DNA of 64,000 nt from Streptomyces collinus Tu 365 (lineage in GTDB: Bacteria > Actinomycetota > Actinomycetes > Streptomycetales > Streptomycetaceae), in contig NC_021985.1 in assembly GCF_000444875.1 (NCBI RefSeq), positions 3,729,535 through 3,793,534 on the forward strand, written 5' to 3'. The notes under the pieces are model-generated. The model was not told the origin of the DNA. It searched no databases and saw only the letters and a list, made by a program, of their open reading frames with translations. Positions 18,643 to 26,877 of the stretch are shown here, piece after piece (position 1 is the stretch's first letter; each line of letters opens with the position of its first letter). Position numbers and translations under genes: made by a program.

Positions 18643-21600
18643 CTACAGCAGGCCGTCCCACATCTGCTCCAGCAGCACCGACCACCAGCTCTCCGGCGAA
18701 CCCAGCGCCGCCGGGTCGAGGGCGGCCAGCTGCGCCTGGAAGTCCACCGTCCAGCGGCCCGCCTGCTCCTGGTTGAGACCGAACCTCAGCCGCCACATCC
18801 GGCCCAGCAGCGCCAGGCACCGCGCGAACTCCGGCAGCCCCGTGTTCACGAACTGCGGCGGCACCGGCGCACCACCAGGCCCCGCCTCCACCGGCACCGC
18901 GACGATGTTCGCCGTCCCGTACTGCACACACAGCGCCTTGCCGAAGTCCGTACCCATCACGAGGTACGAGCCCGCGTCCGCGGCCGGCTGCACACCGCGC
19001 TCGGCCGCCAGCTCCGCCAGCGTCGGCACCGGACGGCCCGGCTGGGCCTGCGCCCAGAAGAACGGACCCATGTCCACCGGCAGACCGGCCACCACCAGCG
19101 TGTGCGCCACGACCGGCGGCACCCCCTGACGCGACACCGCCTGCTGGTCGAACCGGAAGACCCCCGGCCCGAACGCCGCAACCAGCTCCTGCGCGACGGC
19201 CTCCGGCGGAACCGGCGCGGCGGCCTGCACCGGCGTCAGCGGAGCCCGCACCGGCGCCGGCCGCGCGGGACCGTCCGCCACCTGGTGCAGCTCGCCCTGG
19301 TGCGCCAGCAGCTGCTGCATGCCCTGCTGCCGGCTCGCGTGGTCCGTGCCGTACGGCGCGATGCTCGCGATCCGCGCCTGCGGCCACTGCTCCCGGATCA
19401 TCCGCGCGCAGTACGCACCCGGCAGCTCGCACGACTCCAGCTCGGTGTGCAGCTCCAGCACCTGGTCCGGCGGCACGTTCATCGCCCGCAGCTCGTGGAA
19501 GATCTGCCACTCCGGGTGCGGCGTCCCCGGCGCCGAACGCCGGATCAGCTGCTGCTCCGAGCCGTCCTGCGCGCGGTAGCGCAACACGGCCTGATACCCC
19601 GGGCCCACCGTCGGCTGCCCCGGCGGCGGATAGCCGTACGCCTGCGGCTGCCCCGGCACCGGCCCACCCGGCGGCGGCACCGCACCGGGCGGTACCGCAC
19701 CTGGCGGTACCGCACCCGGCGGCATCGGCTGCGGGGCGCCGGGCATGCCAGGAGCACCGGGAGCGCCGTGCGGCATGCCGGGACCGGGCGGCGGCGGAGG
19801 CGCGCCGGGGCCGGCCACGGGAGGCGCGGCCAGCACGGTCTCCGCGTGGTGCACCGCACCACGCGGACCACCGGGGGCGCCGGGCGGCTGAGGTGCGCCG
19901 GGGGCGCCCGCGAGGTGCGGTGCCCCGGGGCCCGGAGGCATGCCGGGGGCGCCCGGAGCCGCCGGGGCGCCGGGCGGGTTCGGCATGCCCGGGGCACCCG
20001 GAACGCCCGGAGCGCCAGGGACGGGAGGCTGGGGTACGGCTCCCCTCAGGCTCGGGTCGGCGAACACCGTGGCCGCGTGGTGCACACCACCGGGCGGCGT
20101 GCCGCCCGGAACACCGGGAACGCCGGGGGCACCGGGAGCACCCGGCGCGTGCGGAGCACCGCCCGGGCCCTGACCCTGGGCAGCGTCGCCACCCACCGGA
20201 CCACCGGGAGCACCGGGAGCACCGGGTCCTTCAGGCCCCTCGGGCCCGAGCGCCGACACGAGCTGGGTCGGGATGTACCCGCCCGCGGGCGCACCGGGCG
20301 GGGGCGGCGGCATGCTCCCCGGACGCGCGCCCGGCGCACCCGGGGCGCCCGGCGGAGGCGGCGGAGCGCCCGCCCCACCGCGCGCCTTGCGCGGCGGCGG
20401 AGCGGCCTTGCTGGTCGCCGCGTCGGCGATGTCACCGGCGTGGGGCGGAAGCGGACGCCCCGGCCCGGCCGGCGGCTGCGGCGCGTGCGCACCGGCGCCC
20501 GGCCCCTGCGGATAGCCGTAGGCCGGGGCACCCGGCGGGACCCCCGGGCCGGCGGGCCCCTGCGGATAGCCGTACGGCTCGCCGCCCGGCGGCGGAGGCG
20601 GAGGCGTGCTGCCCGGGGGGACACCCGGACCGGCGGGAGGCCCGGCCTGCGCACCGGGATGCGGAGCGTAGGAAGGGGCGCCCTGCGGGGGCGTGCCCGG
20701 AGGCGGCGGAGGCGTGCCGTGCGGCGGGGCGCCCGGCGCGTTCCCGGCGGACTGCGCCCCCGGCACGCCCGGCGCGTCCAGTGCCGGCGCGACCGCCGTG
20801 GCGGGCAACTGGCTGCCCCCCGACATCAGCGCCGTCTTCGCCTCCGGAGCGACCGCCGGAGGCCGCGGACCAGCCGCGTCCGGATCGCTCAACGGCGGCG
20901 CGAACACCGTCGCGGGCAGCGGCACCGACCGGTCCTCACCGGAATCCGCGTTGGTGTCCGTACCGGCCCACGGCGTGGCACCGTCCGGCACGTCCTGCGC
21001 GCCGGCGGCCGGCCACGAAGCACCGCTGCCCGGCCCACCGGCCGGCACCGGACCGGAAGCGGCGGCATCCGCCCCCACCGGCACCCCCGCCTGCGTCTCG
21101 GGCAGCCCACCGGCACCGGCAGCACCGCCACCGGAAACACCGGACGCACCGAACCCACCGGCCGCACCGGAAGCCGCCGAAGGCACCGAAGGCACCGGCG
21201 CGGGCGGCACCGCGTCGACCGGCTCGGACGGACCCGGAGCCACGGCACCCGCACCCGAACTCGCACCCGCACCCGCACGCCGGTCCGGAATCCCCAGCTT
21301 GTCCGCCGCCTCCTGCAACCACTCCGGCGGACTCAGCAGGAACGACGTCTGGTTCAGATCCACCCGGGCCGCCGGCGCCGGCACCGCGTCCTCGACCTCG
21401 TCGCCACGGCCGTACTCCTCCTCGTACCGGCGGATCACCTCACCCACCGGCAACGCGGGCCACAACGTCGCCTCACCGCTGTCCCGCGCGATGACGAGCC
21501 GCTGCGCGCCCGCGTCCGAACGCGGGCCCTCCGCACGGTCCTCGCCCCACACCACGAAACCCAGCTCGAACTCCCGGACCCGCACCTCGCGGTGCTGGTA

Positions 21601-21663
21601 CGCCGGGACGTCCCCGTTGACCCACTCCTCGGCGCGCTCCTGCGCCTGCGCGAAAGTCACCAT
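18643..21663 (-). CDS. Imm35-like / Pro-Gly linker / deaminase toxin / SUKH-4 immunity fusion protein
   Basis: 1006 residues. Residues 1-95 look like Imm35/YrhB (VTFAQAQERAEEWVN ... GVVW-type strands, PVGEVIRRYEEEYG). Residues about 100-690 are a low-complexity Pro/Gly/Ala linker with many PGAPGAPG and PPPPG runs. Residues 693-795 carry a deaminase-like zinc pattern, LHTELESC (H739, E741, C745) and GAYC (C752), resembling XOO_2897-type toxin deaminases. Residues 825-1006 match SUKH-4 (VVAGLPVDMGPFFWAQ ... LPTLAELA). So toxin-like and immunity-like domains share one chain with no signal peptide. ATG 21663 lies 10 bases after the stop of the upstream gene. Family names are from motif reading; a profile search is needed to fix them. 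Confidence 0.8.
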   Translation of the reverse strand: MVTFAQAQERAEEWVNGDVPAYQHREVRVREFELGFVVWGEDRAEGPRSDAGAQRLVIARDSGEATLWPALPVGEVIRRYEEEYGRGDEVEDAVPAPAARVDLNQTSFLLSPPEWLQEAADKLGIPDRRAGAGASSGAGAVAPGPSEPVDAVPPAPVPSVPSAASGAAGGFGASGVSGGGAAGAGGLPETQAGVPVGADAAASGPVPAGGPGSGASWPAAGAQDVPDGATPWAGTDTNADSGEDRSVPLPATVFAPPLSDPDAAGPRPPAVAPEAKTALMSGGSQLPATAVAPALDAPGVPGAQSAGNAPGAPPHGTPPPPPGTPPQGAPSYAPHPGAQAGPPAGPGVPPGSTPPPPPPGGEPYGYPQGPAGPGVPPGAPAYGYPQGPGAGAHAPQPPAGPGRPLPPHAGDIADAATSKAAPPPRKARGGAGAPPPPPGAPGAPGARPGSMPPPPPGAPAGGYIPTQLVSALGPEGPEGPGAPGAPGGPVGGDAAQGQGPGGAPHAPGAPGAPGVPGVPGGTPPGGVHHAATVFADPSLRGAVPQPPVPGAPGVPGAPGMPNPPGAPAAPGAPGMPPGPGAPHLAGAPGAPQPPGAPGGPRGAVHHAETVLAAPPVAGPGAPPPPPGPGMPHGAPGAPGMPGAPQPMPPGAVPPGAVPPGAVPPPGGPVPGQPQAYGYPPPGQPTVGPGYQAVLRYRAQDGSEQQLIRRSAPGTPHPEWQIFHELRAMNVPPDQVLELHTELESCELPGAYCARMIREQWPQARIASIAPYGTDHASRQQGMQQLLAHQGELHQVADGPARPAPVRAPLTPVQAAAPVPPEAVAQELVAAFGPGVFRFDQQAVSRQGVPPVVAHTLVVAGLPVDMGPFFWAQAQPGRPVPTLAELAAERGVQPAADAGSYLVMGTDFGKALCVQYGTANIVAVPVEAGPGGAPVPPQFVNTGLPEFARCLALLGRMWRLRFGLNQEQAGRWTVDFQAQLAALDPAALGSPESWWSVLLEQMWDGLL

Positions 21664-21673
21664 CGCTCGGACC

Positions 21674-22699
21674 TCACTCCCCCACCGGGCCGGACGACAC
21701 CGCGACCGCACGCGCGAACCCGCCGTCCACCATCAGGTTCGCCACCGTCTCCAGCTCCGGCGGATTGCCCGCGAGCCGCGCCAGGAACCCGTCGAAGTCG
21801 TCACCGCACGGCACCAGCAACCGCTCCACCCGCTCCGCCGGCGACCACGACGGATCCACGTCCCGCACGTCGTCGTACGCGCAGAACCACACCGAACCGG
21901 CCCGCTCACCGCGCACCTTCACCGCGAGCAGCCCGCCCTGGACGAAACCGACGCCCAGGTAGTCCTTCGTCAGGTGGTCACGCAGGCACTTGTTCACGTA
22001 CACCAGGTCGTTGACCGCCGCCTCGTCCCGCACCGTGAAGAACGGCTGGTCCAGCAGCAGGCCCAACTCGGCGTCCAGCGCCGCACCCACCGGCGCGCAA
22101 CCGCCCGCCGCCTTCAGGAACGTCCGATAGGCACCCGGCAACCGGTAGCCCAGATCCTCCTCGACGGCCAGCACCTGCGACTCCGTCACCGCCACACCCG
22201 ACTTCGGCAGCCCGAAGTGCGCCGGACGCGTCTCCTGCAACGGCCGCGTGCCCCGCTTGCCCTGGTCGACCCGGGCCGTCGCCACCCCACCGTGGTGCCG
22301 CAGCAACGCCTTCACCTCGACCGGGACCAGCTCCAGCCGCCGCGAACCGAGCACGTGGTGCCACGTCCAGCCGTGCGGCGTCGCCACGTACGGCACCGTG
22401 TCCCACAACTCGTGCCCCGAAGCCGCCAGCGCCGCGTTCGCCGACACGTAGTCCGTCAGCCGCAGTTCGTCGACCCCGAAGCCCTCCGGCGGATCGGCGA
22501 TCTCCGCCGCCGCCCGCGCGTACGGCGAGAAATCCGGGTAACCATGCTCATCGACCCGTACCCCTCTGGGATGACGCGCCGCCCGGACCGGATCCGGGAA
22601 GTGCACGACCTGCCCGGCATAGGCCGCGTTCGGCGGCACGGCTTCTCCCCCGGCCTGGCGGCTGGGCGGCGCCCCCAGCCCGAGCCGACCTGTCGTCAT
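21674..22699 (-). CDS. WHH-type HNH nuclease domain fused to a SUKH-1 (SMI1/KNR4) immunity domain
   Basis: 341 residues. The N-terminal part contains EHGYPDFSPYA (51-61), LRLTDYVSANA (79-89) and GWTWHHVLGSRRLELVPVEV (110-129), followed by LLRHHGG. The WHH motif (113-115) and following helix are those of WHH/LHH toxin nucleases of the HNH superfamily. The C-terminal part from about 168 (VAVTESQVLAVEEDLGYRLPGAYRTFL ... LLLDQPFFTV) is classical SUKH-1. Toxin and immunity normally occur as separate genes; here they are one polypeptide. ATG 22699 has AGGGGG 9 bases upstream. It is the first gene of a two-gene leftward operon. Confidence 0.85.
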   Translation of the reverse strand: MTTGRLGLGAPPSRQAGGEAVPPNAAYAGQVVHFPDPVRAARHPRGVRVDEHGYPDFSPYARAAAEIADPPEGFGVDELRLTDYVSANAALAASGHELWDTVPYVATPHGWTWHHVLGSRRLELVPVEVKALLRHHGGVATARVDQGKRGTRPLQETRPAHFGLPKSGVAVTESQVLAVEEDLGYRLPGAYRTFLKAAGGCAPVGAALDAELGLLLDQPFFTVRDEAAVNDLVYVNKCLRDHLTKDYLGVGFVQGGLLAVKVRGERAGSVWFCAYDDVRDVDPSWSPAERVERLLVPCGDDFDGFLARLAGNPPELETVANLMVDGGFARAVAVSSGPVGE

Positions 22700-22961
22700 G
22701 GCAGTTGCCCCCTGCGGCGTTCTCTCTGGCCTGAACGGCGGTGTCGATCGCGGACGCCGACAGCCTATGCGGTACCCGCACACCGGTCACCGGCCCGCCA
22801 CCCCACCCCCGCACTTCCCCCCTCCGCTTCCGTGACCAGCCGTCACCCCACCGTGACGGCCCGAATCGCCACGGGCGTGTCGCGCCGCCCCAGCTTCCGC
22901 ACCCGCCACGGCATTTGGCACTCTGTGTCCTTCGGGGGATGCCCGGGAGGGGATGACGATC

Positions 22962-23477
22962 ATGAATACCTTGCAGACCGGAGGTACCGACGTGCGGGCC
23001 GGCGACCCTCGCATCGGCTGGAGCGGCACCGACACGCCCCCCGTCCCCACCCTCCTGCACCGGCGCGACGGCATCCTGCCCACCGTCGCCGCCGCCCTCT
23101 CCGTCCGCGGCGCCACCCTCACCGGCACCGCCGCCCGCGGCGACCAGCCCCCACCCCTGCACCCGCTCGTACAGGACTTCCTCGACACCCTCACCAGCGC
23201 CCAGCGCGACCGCTTCACCGGCCGCTGCGCCGAGACCATCCTCATCTCCCGGCAGATCGCCGCCGCCGACGCCGCGCGCAGCAAACGCGCCGCCCGCAGA
23301 CCCATGACCAACGGCGAGGCCCGCAGGGCCCTCAAGCAGTCCAAGCTCACCGCCCGCCGCATACGCGAGGACGGCGACCCCCTCCACGGCAGCTTCGCCG
23401 CGCCCTGCCGCGCCTGCACCGCCCTCAGCGCCCACTTCGGCGTCCGCATCGTCGACCCCACCGCGACCGACGGCTGA
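22962..23477 (+). CDS. YwqJ-like nucleic acid/nucleotide deaminase (toxin-type)
   Basis: 171 residues. The zinc-binding and catalytic residues of the deaminase superfamily are visible as FTGRCAETILIS (C89, E91) and APCRACTALSAHFGVRIV (C149, C152). The CAE...PCxxC arrangement is that of YwqJ-related toxin deaminases. There is no signal peptide or export domain. ATG 22962 is chosen because GGGAGGGG lies 9 bases upstream; an ATG three codons earlier sits too close to that site. It is divergent from the WHH-SUKH gene and 52 bases before a SUKH-3 gene, its likely immunity or inhibitory partner. Target (DNA, RNA, free nucleotide) unknown. Confidence 0.85.
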   Translation: MNTLQTGGTDVRAGDPRIGWSGTDTPPVPTLLHRRDGILPTVAAALSVRGATLTGTAARGDQPPPLHPLVQDFLDTLTSAQRDRFTGRCAETILISRQIAAADAARSKRAARRPMTNGEARRALKQSKLTARRIREDGDPLHGSFAAPCRACTALSAHFGVRIVDPTATDG

Positions 23478-23529
23478 ACCACCCCCGGCGCCCACGGAAC
23501 CACCAGGCACACCCGACGATCGAAGGCCG

Positions 23530-24024
23530 ATGCACCCCGACCGCACCTCGACCACGCGCTTCCCCGTCCCCGTCGACGCCGCCCTGCGCACCGCCGGCTG
23601 GCAACCCGGCCGCTGGGACATAAAGCAGGCCGAGTACTGGGCCGACACCCTGCGCGAGCACACCTCGCCCGCCGGACACCGGCACACCGTCTTCCCCGCC
23701 GCCGTCGAGGCCTGGGCCGAGTTCGGCGGACTCCACATCACCCCCGGCGGCCCCGGCCGCCAGGTGGCCCCCGCCACCCTGCACATCGACCCCCTGCACG
23801 GCCTCCACCTCGCCCGCACCCTCGGCGACCTCGGCCGTGCCCTCGGCACCGAGGTCAGCCCCCTCGGCGAAGAGACCGACACCGCCGCCCTCCTCGCCAT
23901 CGACGCGGAGGGCCGCGTCTATACCGTCGACCACACCGGCGACTGGTACGTCGGCCGCGACATCGACCATGCCCTGGCCACCCTCATCGCCGGCACCGAA
24001 CCGGCCCGGCTGACCACGGGCTGA
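23530..24024 (+). CDS. SUKH-3 domain immunity-type protein
   Basis: 164 residues. Pattern: LRTAGWQPGRWD (about 20-31), EYWADTLRE, FPAAVEAWAEFGGLHI (54-71), then CHLDP-like strands (LHIDPLHGLHLARTLGDLGRALGTEVSPLGE) and a terminal VYTVDHTGDWYVGRDIDHALATLI. This order, with the FGG-L and PLGE motifs, matches SUKH-3 proteins. ATG 23530 has GAAGG just upstream. By position it should neutralise or regulate the preceding deaminase. No membrane or export signal. Confidence 0.85.
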   Translation: MHPDRTSTTRFPVPVDAALRTAGWQPGRWDIKQAEYWADTLREHTSPAGHRHTVFPAAVEAWAEFGGLHITPGGPGRQVAPATLHIDPLHGLHLARTLGDLGRALGTEVSPLGEETDTAALLAIDAEGRVYTVDHTGDWYVGRDIDHALATLIAGTEPARLTTG

Positions 24025-24325
24025 CCACGGGCCGACGGCAGGCTGCCGACGAGGGGCCGAGCGCGGGCCGACCGCCACCCGGACAGGCCGAGGACGGGCC
24101 GAGCGCGGGCCGACCGCCACCGGCCGCCCCCCGCGACCGGACCGACGACCCGACAACCTGACGGCACGACGGTCGGGCAGTCGGACGGTCGGACGGTCGG
24201 ACGACCCAACGGTCCGATGGCAGGTCGATCCGACGATCCGACAGCACGACGGCGCGACAGCACGACGACCCGACGGCACGACGACCGGCCGCACCGCTCG
24301 CCGGGCCAGCCCCCCCACCCCGCCG
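24025..24325. repeat. Low-complexity intergenic region with a 26-bp direct repeat and GGTCGGAC-type runs
   Basis: No gene seen in 301 bases between SUKH-3 and the histidine kinase stop. A perfect 26-bp repeat occurs at 24054-24079 and 24096-24121 (42-base period). It is followed by GGTCGGAC/GGACGGTC short tandem units (about 24171-24203) and CGACGGCACGACGA-type runs to 24290. All reading frames here look like repeat translations rather than protein. Confidence 0.6.
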
Positions 24326-25627
24326 TCAGACCGCCGGAATCACCGCCGACACCCGGAAGCCACCCGCGTCGGTCGGCCCCGACACGAACACCCCGCCCAG
24401 CGCCAGGACCCGCTCCCGCATGCCCACCAGGCCGTTGCCGCCCGACGGCAACCGTGCCGCGGACCCCGAACCCGGCTCCGGCGGCTCGTTCTCCACCTGC
24501 ATCGCGATCTCCGCACCCCGGTGCGCCAGCCGCACGTACGTCTTCGCGCCCGCCGCGTGCTTGTGGACGTTCGTCAACGCCTCCTGCACCACCCGGTACG
24601 CCGTCTGCTCCACCTCCGCCGCGTAACCGCGCGCCTCCCCCTCCACCGACAGGGCCACCACCATCCCCGCGGCGGCCGACTGCCCCACCAGCTCCTCCAG
24701 CTCGGACAGAGACGGCCCATCGGCCTCGTCCGCAGCCCGCGACGCCGCCTGCGCGACGGCCACCCCGACCGCCATCAGCGGCACCGCCGCCGCACGCCGC
24801 CCCGCGTCCTCACCCGCGCGCAGCACCCCGAGCATCTCCCGCAGCTCCGTCAGCGCCTGCCGGCCCATGTCCCCGACCAGCGCCGCGTTCTTCACGGCCT
24901 TCTCCGGATCCTTGCGCGCCACCGCCTGCAACGCCGCCGCGTGCACCACCATCAGGCTCACCCGGTGCGCGACGACGTCGTGCATCTCCCGGGCGATCCG
25001 CGTCCGCTCCTCGTTGCGCGCCCACTCGGCCCGCTCCTCGGCCCGCTCGGCGAGCAGCTGAAGCTCCCGCTCCAGACTGTCCGCCCGCTCCCGCAGGCTC
25101 TCCATCAGCCTGCGGCGCGCGCCGACGTACAGCCCGAGCAGCACCGGCGGTGCCGTCAGCCCCAGGGACGTCGTGATGGAGGCGAACGGGACGAACCAGT
25201 CGCCCAGGGTCAGATCGCCCCGTGCCATGTCCTGCCGCACCCGTACGAACGTCACGATCATCGTGCCCAGCAGACTCATGCCGGCCAGGGCCGCGATGAT
25301 CCGGCGCGGCAACTCGCACGCCGCCAGCGTGTACAGGCCGACGATGCCCATCAGGAAACCCATCTGGGCCGGCGTGATCGCGATCGCGACCAGCACGACG
25401 GCGATCGGCCACTTCCGGCGCACCAGCAGCACCGAACCGGCGATCAGCCCGAACACGATCCCCACCGACACGGGGATCCCCGCGTCACGCGCGAACGGGA
25501 TCCCCTCCGCACCGCACTCCACCGCGGACACCAGGGCGAGGCTCGCGTCGAGCACCGCACTGCGCCACCTGGCCCACCACCAGGGGCCGGTCAGGGCCCT
25601 GGCGTGCTCTTCCCCCGTCGTGGTCAT
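24326..25627 (-). CDS. Orphan two-component sensor histidine kinase (HisKA_3 type)
   Basis: 433 residues. Up to five hydrophobic segments occupy residues about 50-170. A charged helix follows, and the DHp H-box IAREMHDVVAHRVSLM (H216). The HATPase domain includes EALTNVHKHA (N-box) and GGNGLVGMRERV (G-box). This is the NarL/DesK-type sensor that normally pairs with a LuxR response regulator. None is adjacent on either side; LuxR regulators at 38049 and 45654 are far away. ATG 25627 (MTTTGEEHAR). Signal unknown. Confidence 0.93.
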   Translation of the reverse strand: MTTTGEEHARALTGPWWWARWRSAVLDASLALVSAVECGAEGIPFARDAGIPVSVGIVFGLIAGSVLLVRRKWPIAVVLVAIAITPAQMGFLMGIVGLYTLAACELPRRIIAALAGMSLLGTMIVTFVRVRQDMARGDLTLGDWFVPFASITTSLGLTAPPVLLGLYVGARRRLMESLRERADSLERELQLLAERAEERAEWARNEERTRIAREMHDVVAHRVSLMVVHAAALQAVARKDPEKAVKNAALVGDMGRQALTELREMLGVLRAGEDAGRRAAAVPLMAVGVAVAQAASRAADEADGPSLSELEELVGQSAAAGMVVALSVEGEARGYAAEVEQTAYRVVQEALTNVHKHAAGAKTYVRLAHRGAEIAMQVENEPPEPGSGSAARLPSGGNGLVGMRERVLALGGVFVSGPTDAGGFRVSAVIPAV

Positions 25628-25793
25628 GCGTCCAGCCTACGGGCGCGGGGGGAGGCATTTCCGGTGACTTTCGCCTACCGGCGTAGACCACACGCCGCGA
25701 CCGGAGGCTCTCGAAAGCCGCCGATATCCCTCGAACTGCTGAACCACATCCGTTCGAGGCCGGAACTCGGCATTCCGCCCGGACGGTATGCGT

Positions 25794-26663
25794 ATGACAC
25801 ATGCGAACGGCAAAAGCGGCAGGTACGAGGAGTTCGAGGCGTTGCGGGAGCGAGCGGTCGCCCTGCGCCGCGAGGGGCGCAGCCTCCGGCAGATCCGCGA
25901 CGAGCTGAAGGTCTTCAACAACGACCTCCTCAACCAACTGGTGAAGGGGGAACCGCCCCCGGAATGGACGAAACGCCCGAACGCGAAGGACGACCTGAGG
26001 CGGAAGGCCCGCGAGCTGCGCCTCCAGGGCTGGACCTACGACCGCATCCAGGCGGCCCTGGGCTGCTCGAAGAGCTCGATCTCCCTGTGGGTCCGCGACC
26101 TGCCGAAGCCGGAGCCCCGGTACACCCCCGAAGAACAGCAGGCGCTCATGCGGGAGGGGCTGGCCAGGTGCCGCGCCGCGGAACACGACAGGCGCAGGAA
26201 GTCCAGGATCGCGGCGCTCCGGGACGTCGGTGAGCTGACGGATCGCGAGCTGTTCATGGCGGGCGTGGCGCTCTACTGGGCGGAGGGGGCCAAGAGCAAG
26301 CCCTACGACCGGCGCGAACGGGCGATCTTCGTCAACAGCGACGCCGGCGTCATCCGGACCTATCTCGCGTGGCTGGATCTCCTGGACGTGGACCGGGAGC
26401 GGCTGTCGTTCCGGGTGCTCATCCACGAGTCGGCGGACGTGGCCGCCGCGCACCGCTTCTGGGCCGAGGTGGCCGACGTGGACGAGTCGGTCTTCGCGAA
26501 GCCGACGCTGAAGAAGCACAACCCCAAGACGGTCCGCAAGAACACAGGGGACGACTATCACGGCTGCCTGGTCGTCACGGTGGCCAGGAGCGCCCATCTG
26601 TACAACCGCATCGAGGGCTGGTGGAGCGGAATCGTCGCTCAGGCACAGGCACGTCTCGGGTAA
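25794..26663 (+). CDS. Double helix-turn-helix protein with LAGLIDADG-like C-terminal domain
   Basis: 289 residues. Two helix-turn-helix segments are visible (residues about 24-50, [17 protein letters not shown]; and 74-100, [19 protein letters not shown]). A helix [16 protein letters not shown] (152-167) follows, which fits the LAGLIDADG consensus with acidic residue E164, and then beta-rich sequence ([27 protein letters not shown]). This resembles monomer-type homing-endonuclease folds coupled to DNA-binding heads; no intein or intron is present. ATG 25794 has GGACGG 7 bases upstream; ATG 25788 is the alternative. The gene ends 14 bases before tRNA-Gln. Function unproven: a transcription factor or domesticated homing enzyme. 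Confidence 0.7.
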   Translation: MTHANGKSGRYEEFEALRERAVALRREGRSLRQIRDELKVFNNDLLNQLVKGEPPPEWTKRPNAKDDLRRKARELRLQGWTYDRIQAALGCSKSSISLWVRDLPKPEPRYTPEEQQALMREGLARCRAAEHDRRRKSRIAALRDVGELTDRELFMAGVALYWAEGAKSKPYDRRERAIFVNSDAGVIRTYLAWLDLLDVDRERLSFRVLIHESADVAAAHRFWAEVADVDESVFAKPTLKKHNPKTVRKNTGDDYHGCLVVTVARSAHLYNRIEGWWSGIVAQAQARLG

Positions 26664-26677
26664 GGTCTGGAGCGCTG

Positions 26678-26753
26678 TCCCCCGTGGTGTAACTGGCAGC
26701 ACACTGGTTTTTGGTACCAGCAGGACAAGGTTCGAATCCTTGCGGGGGAGCCA
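26678..26753 (+). tRNA. tRNA-Gln (anticodon UUG)
   Basis: The acceptor arm TCCCCCG (26678-26684) pairs with CGGGGGA (26743-26749), followed by G and an encoded CCA. The anticodon stem CTGGT/ACCAG holds the loop TTTTGGT with anticodon TTG at 26711-26713. The T-loop reads GGTTCGAATCC. 76 bases including CCA. Confidence 0.97.
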
Positions 26754-26877
26754 CAGCACACAAGACCCAAGTTCGGGCCCTGACGCCGCTGTCAGGGCCC
26801 GCGCTCATTTCCCCCCGATGTCCCCCCGGTATCCTGCGGCTGTCACCCCCACCCATCCAGAGCCGAAGGGCAACCCC

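Noticed and set aside
19102..22014. Long plus-strand open frames opposite the SUKH/deaminase genes
   Set aside because: Arg/Pro-rich shadow sequence with no domain pattern; the opposite frame has SUKH and deaminase signatures and ends at an intrinsic terminator.
24326..25627. Complete two-component system at the histidine kinase
   Set aside because: No response regulator adjoins; the nearest LuxR genes are more than 12 kb away and linking them would be guesswork.
26678..26753. Integration site of a mobile element at tRNA-Gln
   Set aside because: No integrase, no duplicated tRNA 3' end and no atypical block on either side; housekeeping genes follow directly.
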